Positions 31,799 to 40,197 of a DNA stretch of 45,629 bases are shown one piece after another. The position numbers were made by a program, and so were the translations under genes. Position 1 is the stretch's first letter. Each line of letters opens with the position of its first letter. Under the pieces are notes generated by a model, which had not been told where the DNA came from, did no database searches, and saw only the letters and a list, made by a program, of their open reading frames with translations. The stretch comes from CALELF01 sp045617925 (lineage in GTDB: Bacteria; Synergistota; Synergistia; Synergistales; Synergistaceae): positions 1-45,629 of the forward strand of contig JAZLJR010000019.1 of the NCBI GenBank assembly GCA_045617925.1, given 5' to 3'.

Positions 31799-33874
31799 AT
31801 GTTACGTCGTTTGTTTTCTTTTTGTTCTTTTTGCTTGATTTTTTTAATTATTGCTTTTTGTTTTGTTTCCTCAAACCCGAGCCTTTCTTTGGCAAAAATA
31901 AAGACAAAAGATAAAGATAAAAATTTTGATGTCGTGGTTGTGGGGGCTGGATTATCCGGTGTCAGTGCTGCGATTTCTGCCGCTCGTCTTGGCATGAAGG
32001 TGCTTATTATTGAAGATACAGAGGTGGTGGGCGGTCAAGCTGTAGCTTCTGCTGTTTCTACCATGGATGACCTGCAGACAACTAGACATGGAATTTATGT
32101 TGAGTTTTTAAATAGAGCTACAACTTATTATAAAAAATCTCAAACCCCGACAAACATTTGTCTTTGGGATTGCTCAACTTTTGCTTTTGAACCAAAAATT
32201 ATAGACAAAACTTTGCGTGAATTGATGAAAAAAACTGGGGACATTACCCTTTCCTTCAACACAAAGGTTTTGTCTGCCAAACTAGAGGGTAATCGTGTAA
32301 CCGCAATAACCATCTTAAAAGATGGAAAACAAAGCACCGTTCAAGCAAATGTCTTTATAGATGCCACAGAATGCGGTGATTTTATTCCTCTCACTGGTGC
32401 AAGATACAGGGTCGGAAATGGAATTTCTCAAAATATAGACGAAAATTCCATCATTCAAGACATAACCTATGTAGCGGTTGTAAAAGATTATGGTGATAAG
32501 CTACCAAAAGAGCTTTTTCTTGAAACGAAGCCTCCGCACTATGATGACTACGTTCTAGAGTTTCGTAAAATGGTGACAAAAGACGGTAATTTTTGGCCAG
32601 GAAGTTTTCCTTTTAATATAGAATCTCACGCAGCCTATCGTGCCTTGCCAGACGAATCAAACGTCAATAGAGGAAAGGTTAACGGCAGGGATAGGTCCAC
32701 ATGGATGTATATCACACGCACTTGTCTAAACTGGACAAATGACTGGCCTGGTTGGAAAAAGGGGGGCCATGCCACGAACACAGACGCTCCTTCTCTCTCT
32801 GTTAAATTCTTAACAGACCACACCTTTAGAAAAGATGAATCCAGAAACGCCTTAATTAAAACACTTTGCTTTATTTATTACATGCAGCACGAGCTGGGGT
32901 TAAAGAACTGGGGCATAGATAACTCGCAAAACTTCGGTAAAAACACGTCATGCGACATAGAACATTGGAGCGATTTACCAAAAGAATTTTTACCAACAGT
33001 AAAGTTTTTTCCACCAAAACCCTACGTTCGAGAATCAAGTCGCATTGTTGGACTCTACACAATGTCTTCAAAAGACGTCCGTCGTGACAACAAATTAAAA
33101 AGAACTCTTTTTTCTAACACAGAAGCTGTAGCGCTTGGAGAATACCCTGCAGATATTCATGGACATTGGGATAATTCTCACCATGAAGAAGATTTAATAG
33201 ACGACCCAGAGGATTTTACCAAACCAACTTCTTGGGAAGCACGACTCTTCCAGGTACCTATGAATTCTCTCATTCCAGAAAATACAGAGGGGCTTCTTGC
33301 AGCAGAAAAGAATATCTCTGTTTCTCGTCTTGTCAATGGCGCAATTCGTTTGCATCCAATTGTATTTCACACAGGCGAAGCTGCCGGAACATTGGCAAGT
33401 CTAGCTATAAAGCTAAATATCCCTACACGGCAAGTCCCCGCAATTTTTGTGCAGTCAAAATTGCTTGAAAACTGGTCAAATCTCTCTATTTGGCGCTTAA
33501 AAGATGTGCCTGTTTCCTATCCTTGTTACAAAGAAATTTCACTTGCTCTTGTTCAAAATATAATGAAACCTATGTCTGAAAAGTTTTTTGGTCCAAAAGA
33601 GCCTGTAACGTGGCAGGAATTCTGCAGCACTATATATTCTTTGGTAGATATAAAGGTTGATCTAACAAGGGCTCAAAAATCTACGGTTGTCACAAAGCAG
33701 GATACAAACGATTTTCTCCTCTTGCAATCCGAAGCACAGCCTATCTTAAAATTCTGTCGCTCTTTGCCAAGCACAAGTGATCCTTTGTTACGGCAAGACC
33801 TTGCTTGTATTGTTTATGATTTACTTTTAAAACAAGCGGAGATAGATTCTGGTTTAACTTATCCTACAAAATAA
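31799..33874 (+). CDS. Exported FAD-dependent oxidoreductase with SLH-like C-terminus (copy 1)
   Basis: The 691-residue protein has an N-terminal export signal (two Arg, then hydrophobic 5-23, cleavage near SLA), the FAD-binding VVVGAGLSGVSAA (GxGxxG at 49-54) with EDTEVVGGQA, and the FAD_oxidored-type segment FIDATECGDFIPLTGARYRVGN. A second conserved part ends with GLLAAEKNISVSRLVNGAIR and the Gly-rich HTGEAAGTLA. Residues about 560-690 are an extra tail resembling degenerate S-layer homology repeats (LKDVPVSYPCYKEIS, then GPKEPVTWQEFCST, then LRQDLACIVYDLL). No Tat twin-Arg motif is evident. Substrate unknown. It is nearly co-linear with the next gene, so a tandem duplication is likely. 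Confidence 0.82.
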   Translation: MLRRLFSFCSFCLIFLIIAFCFVSSNPSLSLAKIKTKDKDKNFDVVVVGAGLSGVSAAISAARLGMKVLIIEDTEVVGGQAVASAVSTMDDLQTTRHGIYVEFLNRATTYYKKSQTPTNICLWDCSTFAFEPKIIDKTLRELMKKTGDITLSFNTKVLSAKLEGNRVTAITILKDGKQSTVQANVFIDATECGDFIPLTGARYRVGNGISQNIDENSIIQDITYVAVVKDYGDKLPKELFLETKPPHYDDYVLEFRKMVTKDGNFWPGSFPFNIESHAAYRALPDESNVNRGKVNGRDRSTWMYITRTCLNWTNDWPGWKKGGHATNTDAPSLSVKFLTDHTFRKDESRNALIKTLCFIYYMQHELGLKNWGIDNSQNFGKNTSCDIEHWSDLPKEFLPTVKFFPPKPYVRESSRIVGLYTMSSKDVRRDNKLKRTLFSNTEAVALGEYPADIHGHWDNSHHEEDLIDDPEDFTKPTSWEARLFQVPMNSLIPENTEGLLAAEKNISVSRLVNGAIRLHPIVFHTGEAAGTLASLAIKLNIPTRQVPAIFVQSKLLENWSNLSIWRLKDVPVSYPCYKEISLALVQNIMKPMSEKFFGPKEPVTWQEFCSTIYSLVDIKVDLTRAQKSTVVTKQDTNDFLLLQSEAQPILKFCRSLPSTSDPLLRQDLACIVYDLLLKQAEIDSGLTYPTK

Positions 33875-33886
33875 GGAGTTGTATTT

Positions 33887-35971
33887 ATGTTTCACAAGCT
33901 TTTTGCTCGTTTTTTATGTAGTCTTCTTATAGCAACTTGTTTGTTCAGCGCTTTTTTTTGCTTTTCTGCAGATGCTAAAAAAAAGGAGTCTTTGCCAAAA
34001 TTACCAATATATAACTATGACATTGTGGTTGTAGGGGCCGGATTATCTGGTGTCAGCGCTGCAATTTCTGCTGCTAGGCTTGGTATGAAGGTGCTTGTGG
34101 TCGAGGATTCCTATGTTGTTGGCGGTCAAGCTGCCGCTTCTGCCGTCGCCAATATGGATGATATGAAAAAAACGCGATTTGGAATTTATAAAGACTTTTT
34201 AGATCGTGCAAGTGCGTATTATACAGCGTCTAACACCCCTGTTGGTATTTGTCTTTGGTCAGGAGACACCTTTGCTTTTGAGCCAAAAATAATTGATAAG
34301 ACCCTGCGGGATATGATGGCAGAAACTGGTAATATCACCCTAGAATGTGGCGCTACAGTTCTTTCTGCAGAAACAATAAACAACAAGCTAACTTCTGTTG
34401 TTATAGCAAAAGATGGCAGATATAGACAAATAAAAGCAAAGGTTTTTATAGATGCAACAGAGACAGGAGATTTTATCCCTTTAACTGGAGCAAGATACCG
34501 GGTAGGAAATGGAATTTTTCCAAAAATAGATGACTCTTCTATTATTCAAGATATTACATATGTTGCAGTTGTAAAAAAATACAGGGACGGCTTACCAAGT
34601 GAACTTCAACTAAAAACAAAACCGCCTCATTATGATGAATATGTAGAGGAGTTTAGGACAAAGGTTACAAAAAACGGGGGTAAAGAACTTTGGAAGATGC
34701 CCTTTAATGCTATGCTACACAACGCATATCGCGCCTTGCCAGACGAAACTTCGCCATATAGAGATAAAATAAAGGGAGATAATGGCGCAACTTGGAAATT
34801 TATCTCCCGCACAGGAATAAATTTGGCAAACGATTGGCCAGGAACAAAAATAAACAAAGAGGATAACTCCACATTTGCTCCTGGACTTCCCGCAAAATAC
34901 CTTACAGACTCAACCTTTCGATTAGAAACAAACAGAGCTGCCATGATAAAGACTCTTTGTTTTATCTATTACATGCAAAACGAACTAGGTTTTTATAATT
35001 GGGGTATTGACAACACGCAAAATTTTGGCAAGAATGTTTCCTGTGATCTTGAAAATTGGCATGATATGCCAAAAGAGTTCCTGCCAACTTTAAAATGCTT
35101 TCCTCCAAAACCCTATGTTCGCGAAGCAAAGCGAATTATAGGGGTTGAAACCATGTCTTCAAAGGATGTGAGGCGTGACCCGCAGTTTAAGAGAGTTCTT
35201 TTTTATAACAAAGGGGCGGTTGCTATCGGTGAATACCCAGCAGACCTTCATGGAAATTGGGATGTTGCAAATCTTGAAGAAGATTTATTGGACAAAAAAG
35301 AGGACTTTGGTGCGGTTTCTTCTTGGGAAGCAAAACTTTTCCAAATTCCTATGGCTTCTTTAATCCCAGAAAAAATAGATGGTCTTCTTGCAGCAGAAAA
35401 GAATATTTCTGCTTCTCGTCTTGTAAATGGTGCTATTCGCCTTCACCCTGTCACTTTCCACACAGGGCAGGCCGCTGGCACCTTAGCTGCCATCGCGATA
35501 AAGCAGGGGCATGAGGTTCGCGATGTTAATCCTTTGTTTGTCCAGTCCTCTTTGCTTGAAAATGGTTGTGGTATTTCTGTTCATCAATTCAAGGATATTT
35601 TTCCTGAAACCCGTCACTGGAAAGAAATCAACATAGCTTTGTTATACGAATACATATTTAACCATTCTGAGGATGCGTTTTATTGTGACAGGCCTGTTAT
35701 GTGGAGTACTTTTCTTGTGACAGCTAGTTCTCTTGCTGGTAAAAATTTTAAGAGCCCTATTAACCCTAGTTTAGAAACCACAATACCTATTACAAAAAAA
35801 GAAGTTAACACATTTTTTGCGAACCATACGAAAGATAGCAAAAATTTTAAATTCTTTACTCCTGTTAGAGACGAGGAAAGTGAATTAACACGTGAGGATT
35901 TAGCCTGTATAGTCTATAATATTGTTATGAAAGATGCTCTTGAGAAAGAAAAAATGGCAAAGAAAAGGTAA
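33887..35971 (+). CDS. Exported FAD-dependent oxidoreductase with SLH-like C-terminus (copy 2)
   Basis: The 694-residue paralogue of the preceding protein is co-linear throughout. It has a clear signal peptide (hydrophobic 8-26, cleavage at ADA-KK), VVVGAGLSGVSAA with GxGxxG at 50-55, EDSYVVGGQAAASAV, DATETGDFIPLTGARYRVGN, and the same late FAD region GLLAAEKNISASRLVNGAIR. The tail (from about 565) has FKDIFPETRHWKEINIAL and LTREDLACIVYNIV, the pattern of SLH halves (F-K-D-...-W-...-I and ...T-R-E-...). It starts 12 bases after copy 1 with AAGGAG. The product is probably anchored outside the inner membrane and oxidises or reduces a small molecule, but substrate and electron partner are not apparent. 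Confidence 0.85.
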   Translation: MFHKLFARFLCSLLIATCLFSAFFCFSADAKKKESLPKLPIYNYDIVVVGAGLSGVSAAISAARLGMKVLVVEDSYVVGGQAAASAVANMDDMKKTRFGIYKDFLDRASAYYTASNTPVGICLWSGDTFAFEPKIIDKTLRDMMAETGNITLECGATVLSAETINNKLTSVVIAKDGRYRQIKAKVFIDATETGDFIPLTGARYRVGNGIFPKIDDSSIIQDITYVAVVKKYRDGLPSELQLKTKPPHYDEYVEEFRTKVTKNGGKELWKMPFNAMLHNAYRALPDETSPYRDKIKGDNGATWKFISRTGINLANDWPGTKINKEDNSTFAPGLPAKYLTDSTFRLETNRAAMIKTLCFIYYMQNELGFYNWGIDNTQNFGKNVSCDLENWHDMPKEFLPTLKCFPPKPYVREAKRIIGVETMSSKDVRRDPQFKRVLFYNKGAVAIGEYPADLHGNWDVANLEEDLLDKKEDFGAVSSWEAKLFQIPMASLIPEKIDGLLAAEKNISASRLVNGAIRLHPVTFHTGQAAGTLAAIAIKQGHEVRDVNPLFVQSSLLENGCGISVHQFKDIFPETRHWKEINIALLYEYIFNHSEDAFYCDRPVMWSTFLVTASSLAGKNFKSPINPSLETTIPITKKEVNTFFANHTKDSKNFKFFTPVRDEESELTREDLACIVYNIVMKDALEKEKMAKKR

Positions 35972-35992
35972 AAGTGTTGTTATTTTATGGTG

Positions 35993-36130
35993 TTATCCAC
36001 CTTTTTTTCCACTTTTCCACAATTTTGTAATTTTTTTTCTTGCCTTTTTGTGTAGAAATACCTAGTTTTTTCACTTTATCCACAAAAATATTCACTTTTT
36101 GTGGATAATTTCCTTTTTTTCTGTGGAAAA
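35993..36130. other. Replication origin, upstream DnaA-box cluster
   Basis: The 253-base gap before dnaA contains two perfect DnaA 9-mers, TTATCCACA at 36076-36084 and its inverse TGTGGATAA at 36100-36108, facing each other across 15 bases. One-mismatch boxes are TTATCCACC (35993-36001), TTTTCCACA (36013-36021) and TGTGGAAAA (36122-36130). The surroundings are very T-rich. This is the expected dnaA-proximal half of a bipartite bacterial oriC and probably also controls dnaA expression. Confidence 0.85.
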
Positions 36131-36164
36131 TTTTGTTTTTTTATCCCTCTTTTTTACTTTTGTA

Positions 36165-36173
36165 TGGTAAAAT
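36165..36173 (+). promoter_or_regulatory. Extended -10 promoter of dnaA
   Basis: TGGTAAAAT (36165-36173) within TATGGTAAAATA, identical to the MATE promoter core. No good -35 box; adjacent DnaA boxes suggest autoregulation. Confidence 0.6.
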
Positions 36174-36224
36174 AGTCAGCGGTTTTTACGAACCTTTTAT
36201 TTTTTCTTGTTTGGAGTGAAACTT

Positions 36225-37559
36225 ATGGACAATCCTTCTGTCGTTTGGCAGGAATTTCTAAAATTTCTACAAGCAGATTCTGCAAATGAAAGACTTTTAA
36301 TATATATAAATAACTGTCTTCCAAAATCTTTTGAGGACAGAATTCTTATATTAGAAGCACCAAACGCTTTTTCATATGATCAAATTAATAATAACTTTTT
36401 AGACACTCTAAACAAGCTTTTTATACAGTCCTCTTTTGGAGACGAAATAAAATTAGAATTAGATTCTTCAAATCAAGAAGCAATAAAGACTCTTAATGAT
36501 ATAGAAAAAGACGTAAAAAAAGAAATTGGTCCTTCTACAAAATTTGGATTAAATCCATATTACACCTTTGCAACATTTATTGAAGGTCCTACAAATGATC
36601 TTGCTAAGTCTGTTTGTATGGCGGTTGCCAGAAATCCTGGTTTTAGCTATAACCCTCTTTTTATTTACGGAAATTCTGGACTTGGTAAAACGCACCTTAT
36701 GCAAGCAGTGGGTAATTATGTAATAGAGCAAAATCCAGATGCAAAGGTATTATATGAAGCATCAGAAACCTTCACTAATTCTTTTACTATTGCAATAAAG
36801 GAAGATAAAATCAAGGAACTTATTTCAAAATACCGAACCCTTGATGTCTTAATGATAGATGATGTTCAATTTTTCTCTGGTAAAGAGAGAACAATGGAAT
36901 ATTTCTTTAATATTTTTAATGAACTCACTAACTCTAATAAGCAGATTATCTTAACTGCAGACCAGCAACCAAAAGATATAATTGGTTTTAACGAACGCCT
37001 TGTTTCTCGTTTTATGTCTGGAATGGTGGCGGACATTACCCCACCAGACTTTGAAACAAGAGTTGCAATATTAATGAAAAAGGCAGAAGTCAGAAATTAT
37101 CACAACATTTCAGATGAAGTTTTCACTCTTATTGCACATAATATAAAAAAGAATATAAGGGAATTAGAGGGTGCTCTTAACAGACTCGTAGCCTGTTCTG
37201 ATATAAGTGGTGAAGATATAAATATTGAAAATACAACAAAGTGGTTAAAAGACTTCTTTAATTCCTCTGACAGTTCCATTATTACAATAGATTTAATTCA
37301 GCAGGTTGTGGCTGCTGCATTTAACATAACAGTAGATGATATGCTTTCAAAAACCCGCACATCAGAAATTGCTCTACCCCGCCATGTTGCTATGTACCTT
37401 GCACGCAATAAGACAAATCAATCTCTTATTCAAATTGCACATGCTTTTAAAAAGAAAGATCACACAAGTGTTATGCATGGTTGTGAGAGGATAGAAAATG
37501 AATTAAGAATGGATAAAAATCTTTCTACTATTGTGGATAAAATTGTGAAAGATCTATAA
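36225..37559 (+). CDS. dnaA: Chromosomal replication initiator DnaA
   Basis: The 444-residue protein has the four-domain layout: domain I (1 to about 75), linker, AAA+ domain with Walker A GNSGLGKTHL (about 149-158) and Walker B LMIDDVQF (about 208-215), and the C-terminal DNA-binding domain with signature KKDHTSVMHGCERI (about 410-423) and LPRHVAMYLARNKT. It binds the boxes around it and melts oriC. The ATG at 36225 has GGAG eight bases upstream; a longer TTG reading frame from 36207 adds six residues and is less likely. Its 3' end contains a perfect DnaA box (37532-37540). Confidence 0.97.
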   Translation: MDNPSVVWQEFLKFLQADSANERLLIYINNCLPKSFEDRILILEAPNAFSYDQINNNFLDTLNKLFIQSSFGDEIKLELDSSNQEAIKTLNDIEKDVKKEIGPSTKFGLNPYYTFATFIEGPTNDLAKSVCMAVARNPGFSYNPLFIYGNSGLGKTHLMQAVGNYVIEQNPDAKVLYEASETFTNSFTIAIKEDKIKELISKYRTLDVLMIDDVQFFSGKERTMEYFFNIFNELTNSNKQIILTADQQPKDIIGFNERLVSRFMSGMVADITPPDFETRVAILMKKAEVRNYHNISDEVFTLIAHNIKKNIRELEGALNRLVACSDISGEDINIENTTKWLKDFFNSSDSSIITIDLIQQVVAAAFNITVDDMLSKTRTSEIALPRHVAMYLARNKTNQSLIQIAHAFKKKDHTSVMHGCERIENELRMDKNLSTIVDKIVKDL

Positions 37560-37785
37560 ATTTTATGTGAAATATTATTATTTTTGGTGGATATGTTTTG
37601 CTAATTTTTATATTTTTTATATTGCCTGTGGATATGTGAAAAATAATTTTTTTTACCCACTTATTTTTCAACATTACTTTCCTCACTTTATAAGATATAA
37701 AAATAAACTTTTCCACTTTTTCACACACATTATTATTATTATTATTAATTTTATATATACAAAAGATAATATTTATAGTGGATAA
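37532..37785. other. Replication origin, downstream half with DnaA boxes and AT-rich unwinding region
   Basis: Boxes: TGTGGATAA (37532-37540, perfect), GGTGGATAT (37586-37594), TGTGGATAT (37627-37635), AGTGGATAA (37777-37785), all in the same orientation. Between the last two lies a run of ATT triplets and TATATA (about 37726-37770), a good candidate for the DNA-unwinding element. The 255-base dnaA-dnaN gap holds no gene. DnaA boxes on both sides of dnaA recall the bipartite oriC of Bacillus and Helicobacter. Confidence 0.8.
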
Positions 37786-37814
37786 AATAAAACGTATAAA
37801 AAGGAGAATATATA

Positions 37815-38972
37815 ATGAAACTTTTGATTAACAAGAAATTTTTTCTCTCCTCTTGGGCAATGGCAGAACGCTCAACATCAACAAACAACACAGTAAGTGC
37901 ATTAAATAATATCTTACTTGAAGCAACAAGTGAAAAAGTGCTTTTAAAAGCGACAGATGTTAAAACAGCAATCATTTGTAATGCTAATGGTGTTACTGTT
38001 CAGGAGCCAGGTGAAGTTCTTTTTCCAGTAAAGATGGTAAGTGAATTATTTAAAAAGATAGAAGGAGAAGAATTTTCACTTGAGGAGAAAAATGGAAAAA
38101 TTATTGTAAAAGCAGAAAAGAGTAAATACACATTTCCATGCTACCCAACAAAAGAGTTTCCTGTTCTCAAAACATCAGAGGGAGCAACGTTCTTTGCAAA
38201 AACAACAGCAATAGAATTATCAAAGGTGCTTGAAGAAGGAGCAATTTGTGCCTCTCCACAAGAAGAATATCCACTTTACCTTTCAAGCGTTTTAGTAAGA
38301 GCAAAAAATAATGGAATAATAGATGTTGTTTCAACAGATTCTCGCCGTTTAGCCCTTTCAAAAGAGTCAATTTTGGCTGGTCCAGAAGCAGAAGAAGAAT
38401 CTGCTCTTCTTCCAATGAAGACTGTAAAAGATTTACTCCGCATTCTTCAGTCTTTACCAGCAGAAACAGAAATAAATCTATTTGTTGATCAAGCACAGTT
38501 TTATTTCAAAACAGATAATCTTGAATATTCTATAAGGAAGGTTGATTCAAAATTTCCTTCATTTGAAAGAATAATACCCCAAGAATACGCAACAACAACT
38601 ATATGTGATAGATTAAGCCTAATAAGTGCACTTGAGCGTGTAGATGTTATTGTGCGTGATTTTACAAAAACAGCCATTATAAATATTTCACCCGAAGAAC
38701 AAAAAATGACCCTACGCGGAAAGGCACCAGACTTTGGAATAGCAAAAGAAGAAATCCAAACCAAAGTAGAGGGAGAGGCTTTAACTATAGGAGTAAATTC
38801 TAAATTTTTCCTAGAGGCTCTCCGTGTTATAAGAGAGGAAAATGCAGTTCTTCAGTTTAACGGGCCAACAAATCAAATAGGCATAAAAAGAGAAGATTCA
38901 GACAACTTCCTCTGCTTAATAGCACCAATTAACCTCACAGAAGAGGATCTTGTTATTCAAGAAGAAGAATAA
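37815..38972 (+). CDS. dnaN: DNA polymerase III sliding clamp, beta subunit
   Basis: The 385-residue protein starts MKLLINKKFFLSSWAMAERS and has three topologically equal clamp domains (about 1-125, 130-255, 260-385), the hydrophobic pocket residues in VSTDSRRLALSKES, and the C-terminal LIAPINLTEEDLVIQ. It holds polymerase and many repair proteins on DNA. AAGGAG lies ten bases before the ATG. Slightly longer than E. coli DnaN (366) because of loop extensions. It follows the origin and precedes recF by 22 bases, the standard order. Confidence 0.97.
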   Translation: MKLLINKKFFLSSWAMAERSTSTNNTVSALNNILLEATSEKVLLKATDVKTAIICNANGVTVQEPGEVLFPVKMVSELFKKIEGEEFSLEEKNGKIIVKAEKSKYTFPCYPTKEFPVLKTSEGATFFAKTTAIELSKVLEEGAICASPQEEYPLYLSSVLVRAKNNGIIDVVSTDSRRLALSKESILAGPEAEEESALLPMKTVKDLLRILQSLPAETEINLFVDQAQFYFKTDNLEYSIRKVDSKFPSFERIIPQEYATTTICDRLSLISALERVDVIVRDFTKTAIINISPEEQKMTLRGKAPDFGIAKEEIQTKVEGEALTIGVNSKFFLEALRVIREENAVLQFNGPTNQIGIKREDSDNFLCLIAPINLTEEDLVIQEEE

Positions 38973-38994
38973 AAGCATACAACTGGCGTAAAAG

Positions 38995-40050
38995 GTGTAT
39001 AAAAAACTAAAATTTACAAACTTTAAGAATATAAAAGCCCAGGAGATAAATTTATCTCTTGGGCTAAATTTGTTTTGTGGAAAAAATGGTGCAGGCAAGA
39101 CGAATATATTGGAAGGAATGAGCATCTTGTCAGGCTGGGGTCCCCTAGAAAAAGGACTTGAAAATCTTGTTACATGGGGCAGTCAAATAAAAGGTGCCGT
39201 TTTAGCAGGACAAACAGTAGATAATGACATTGTAGAGGCACACCTTGCAGCAAAAACATCTTTTCGCTTTTGTGAAAAAAGAATAAACGCAACAGAGCTA
39301 CGTCAAAAGATTCCTCTTTTAATGTTTCTGCCACAGGATATGGAATTGGTGGAAGGTCCTGCTGTAGCACGGAGAAGAATTTTAGACATAGCCCTGTCTC
39401 TTATAGTCCCATCTTATGCTTACAGACTTTCAGAATACCGCCGAGCAATAAAACAAAAGACAATTATCTTAAAGAGTGCAAAAGACATAAGTTCTGTGCA
39501 AATAAGTGCTATAGACAGAGCCACAGAGCAGATAGCAGAATGGATTTGGAGCATGAGGAGTACATTTATTGCTCTTCTGGCAGAGGAAACAGCAAAAAAT
39601 AATCTTTGTCCCTACCCCTTAACAATGCAATATGTAAAGGGTGGAACAATTTATAAAGGTCAGATAAAGAATAGGTTTCTTGATGCGGTGGAATTGCAAA
39701 AACAAAGAGAGTTACGCTTCCATTACCCCTTGGTTGGTCCTCATAGAGATGAGGTTTTACTTATAACAGAGGGAAAAATAGCAAGGGCATTTTTAAGTAG
39801 AGGACAAAGACGAAGAGTGGCAATTTCTATTATGCTTGCTGTTACAGACATCATAACAAGAAAGCTAGGCAGAACTCCAATTCTTCTTTTGGACGAAATA
39901 ATGTCAGACCTTGACGGCGAAGCACGAGAGATTTTATTGAGAGAACTTGGACAACGAGGCGGACAAATTTGTGCCTCAACAACGAGTGTGGAAGAAGAAT
40001 TAGCAAAAAATGCGCACGTCCTGCAAGTTGTAAATGGAGCGATAGTTTAA
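38995..40050 (+). CDS. recF: Recombination mediator RecF
   Basis: The 351-residue ABC/SMC-type ATPase has KLKFTNFKNIKAQEINLS, Walker A GKNGAGKT (about 29-36), the signature FLSRGQRRRVAISIML and Walker B ILLLDEIMSDLD (about 297-308). It helps RecO/RecR load RecA at gaps. The start codon is GTG at 38995-38997 with a weak ribosome binding site, fitting translation coupled to dnaN. gyrB, the usual next gene, does not follow; an outer-membrane protein gene with its own promoter does. Confidence 0.93.
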   Translation: MYKKLKFTNFKNIKAQEINLSLGLNLFCGKNGAGKTNILEGMSILSGWGPLEKGLENLVTWGSQIKGAVLAGQTVDNDIVEAHLAAKTSFRFCEKRINATELRQKIPLLMFLPQDMELVEGPAVARRRILDIALSLIVPSYAYRLSEYRRAIKQKTIILKSAKDISSVQISAIDRATEQIAEWIWSMRSTFIALLAEETAKNNLCPYPLTMQYVKGGTIYKGQIKNRFLDAVELQKQRELRFHYPLVGPHRDEVLLITEGKIARAFLSRGQRRRVAISIMLAVTDIITRKLGRTPILLLDEIMSDLDGEAREILLRELGQRGGQICASTTSVEEELAKNAHVLQVVNGAIV

Positions 40051-40081
40051 ACCTAAAAAATGTTAAAAAAATAAAAAAATA

Positions 40082-40109
40082 TTTACTGTGAAGAAAAAAG
40101 TAGTATAAA
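40082..40109 (+). promoter_or_regulatory. Promoter of the autotransporter-like gene
   Basis: TTTACT (40082-40087) and TATAAA (40104-40109) with a 16-base spacer, about 90 bases before the ATG. Confidence 0.5.
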
Positions 40110-40197
40110 TTGTGGGTTGGTGAGATTGCTTTTACTATAAAAAGTTTGTTTATTTTTATGTAGAAAGAGACAAAAATTTTAGAAAGAGGTTTTAGAA

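Noticed and set aside
31777..31995. Minus-strand 72-codon frame at the start of flavoprotein copy 1
   Set aside because: Antisense to the signal peptide and FAD-binding region, with no ribosome binding site or family resemblance.
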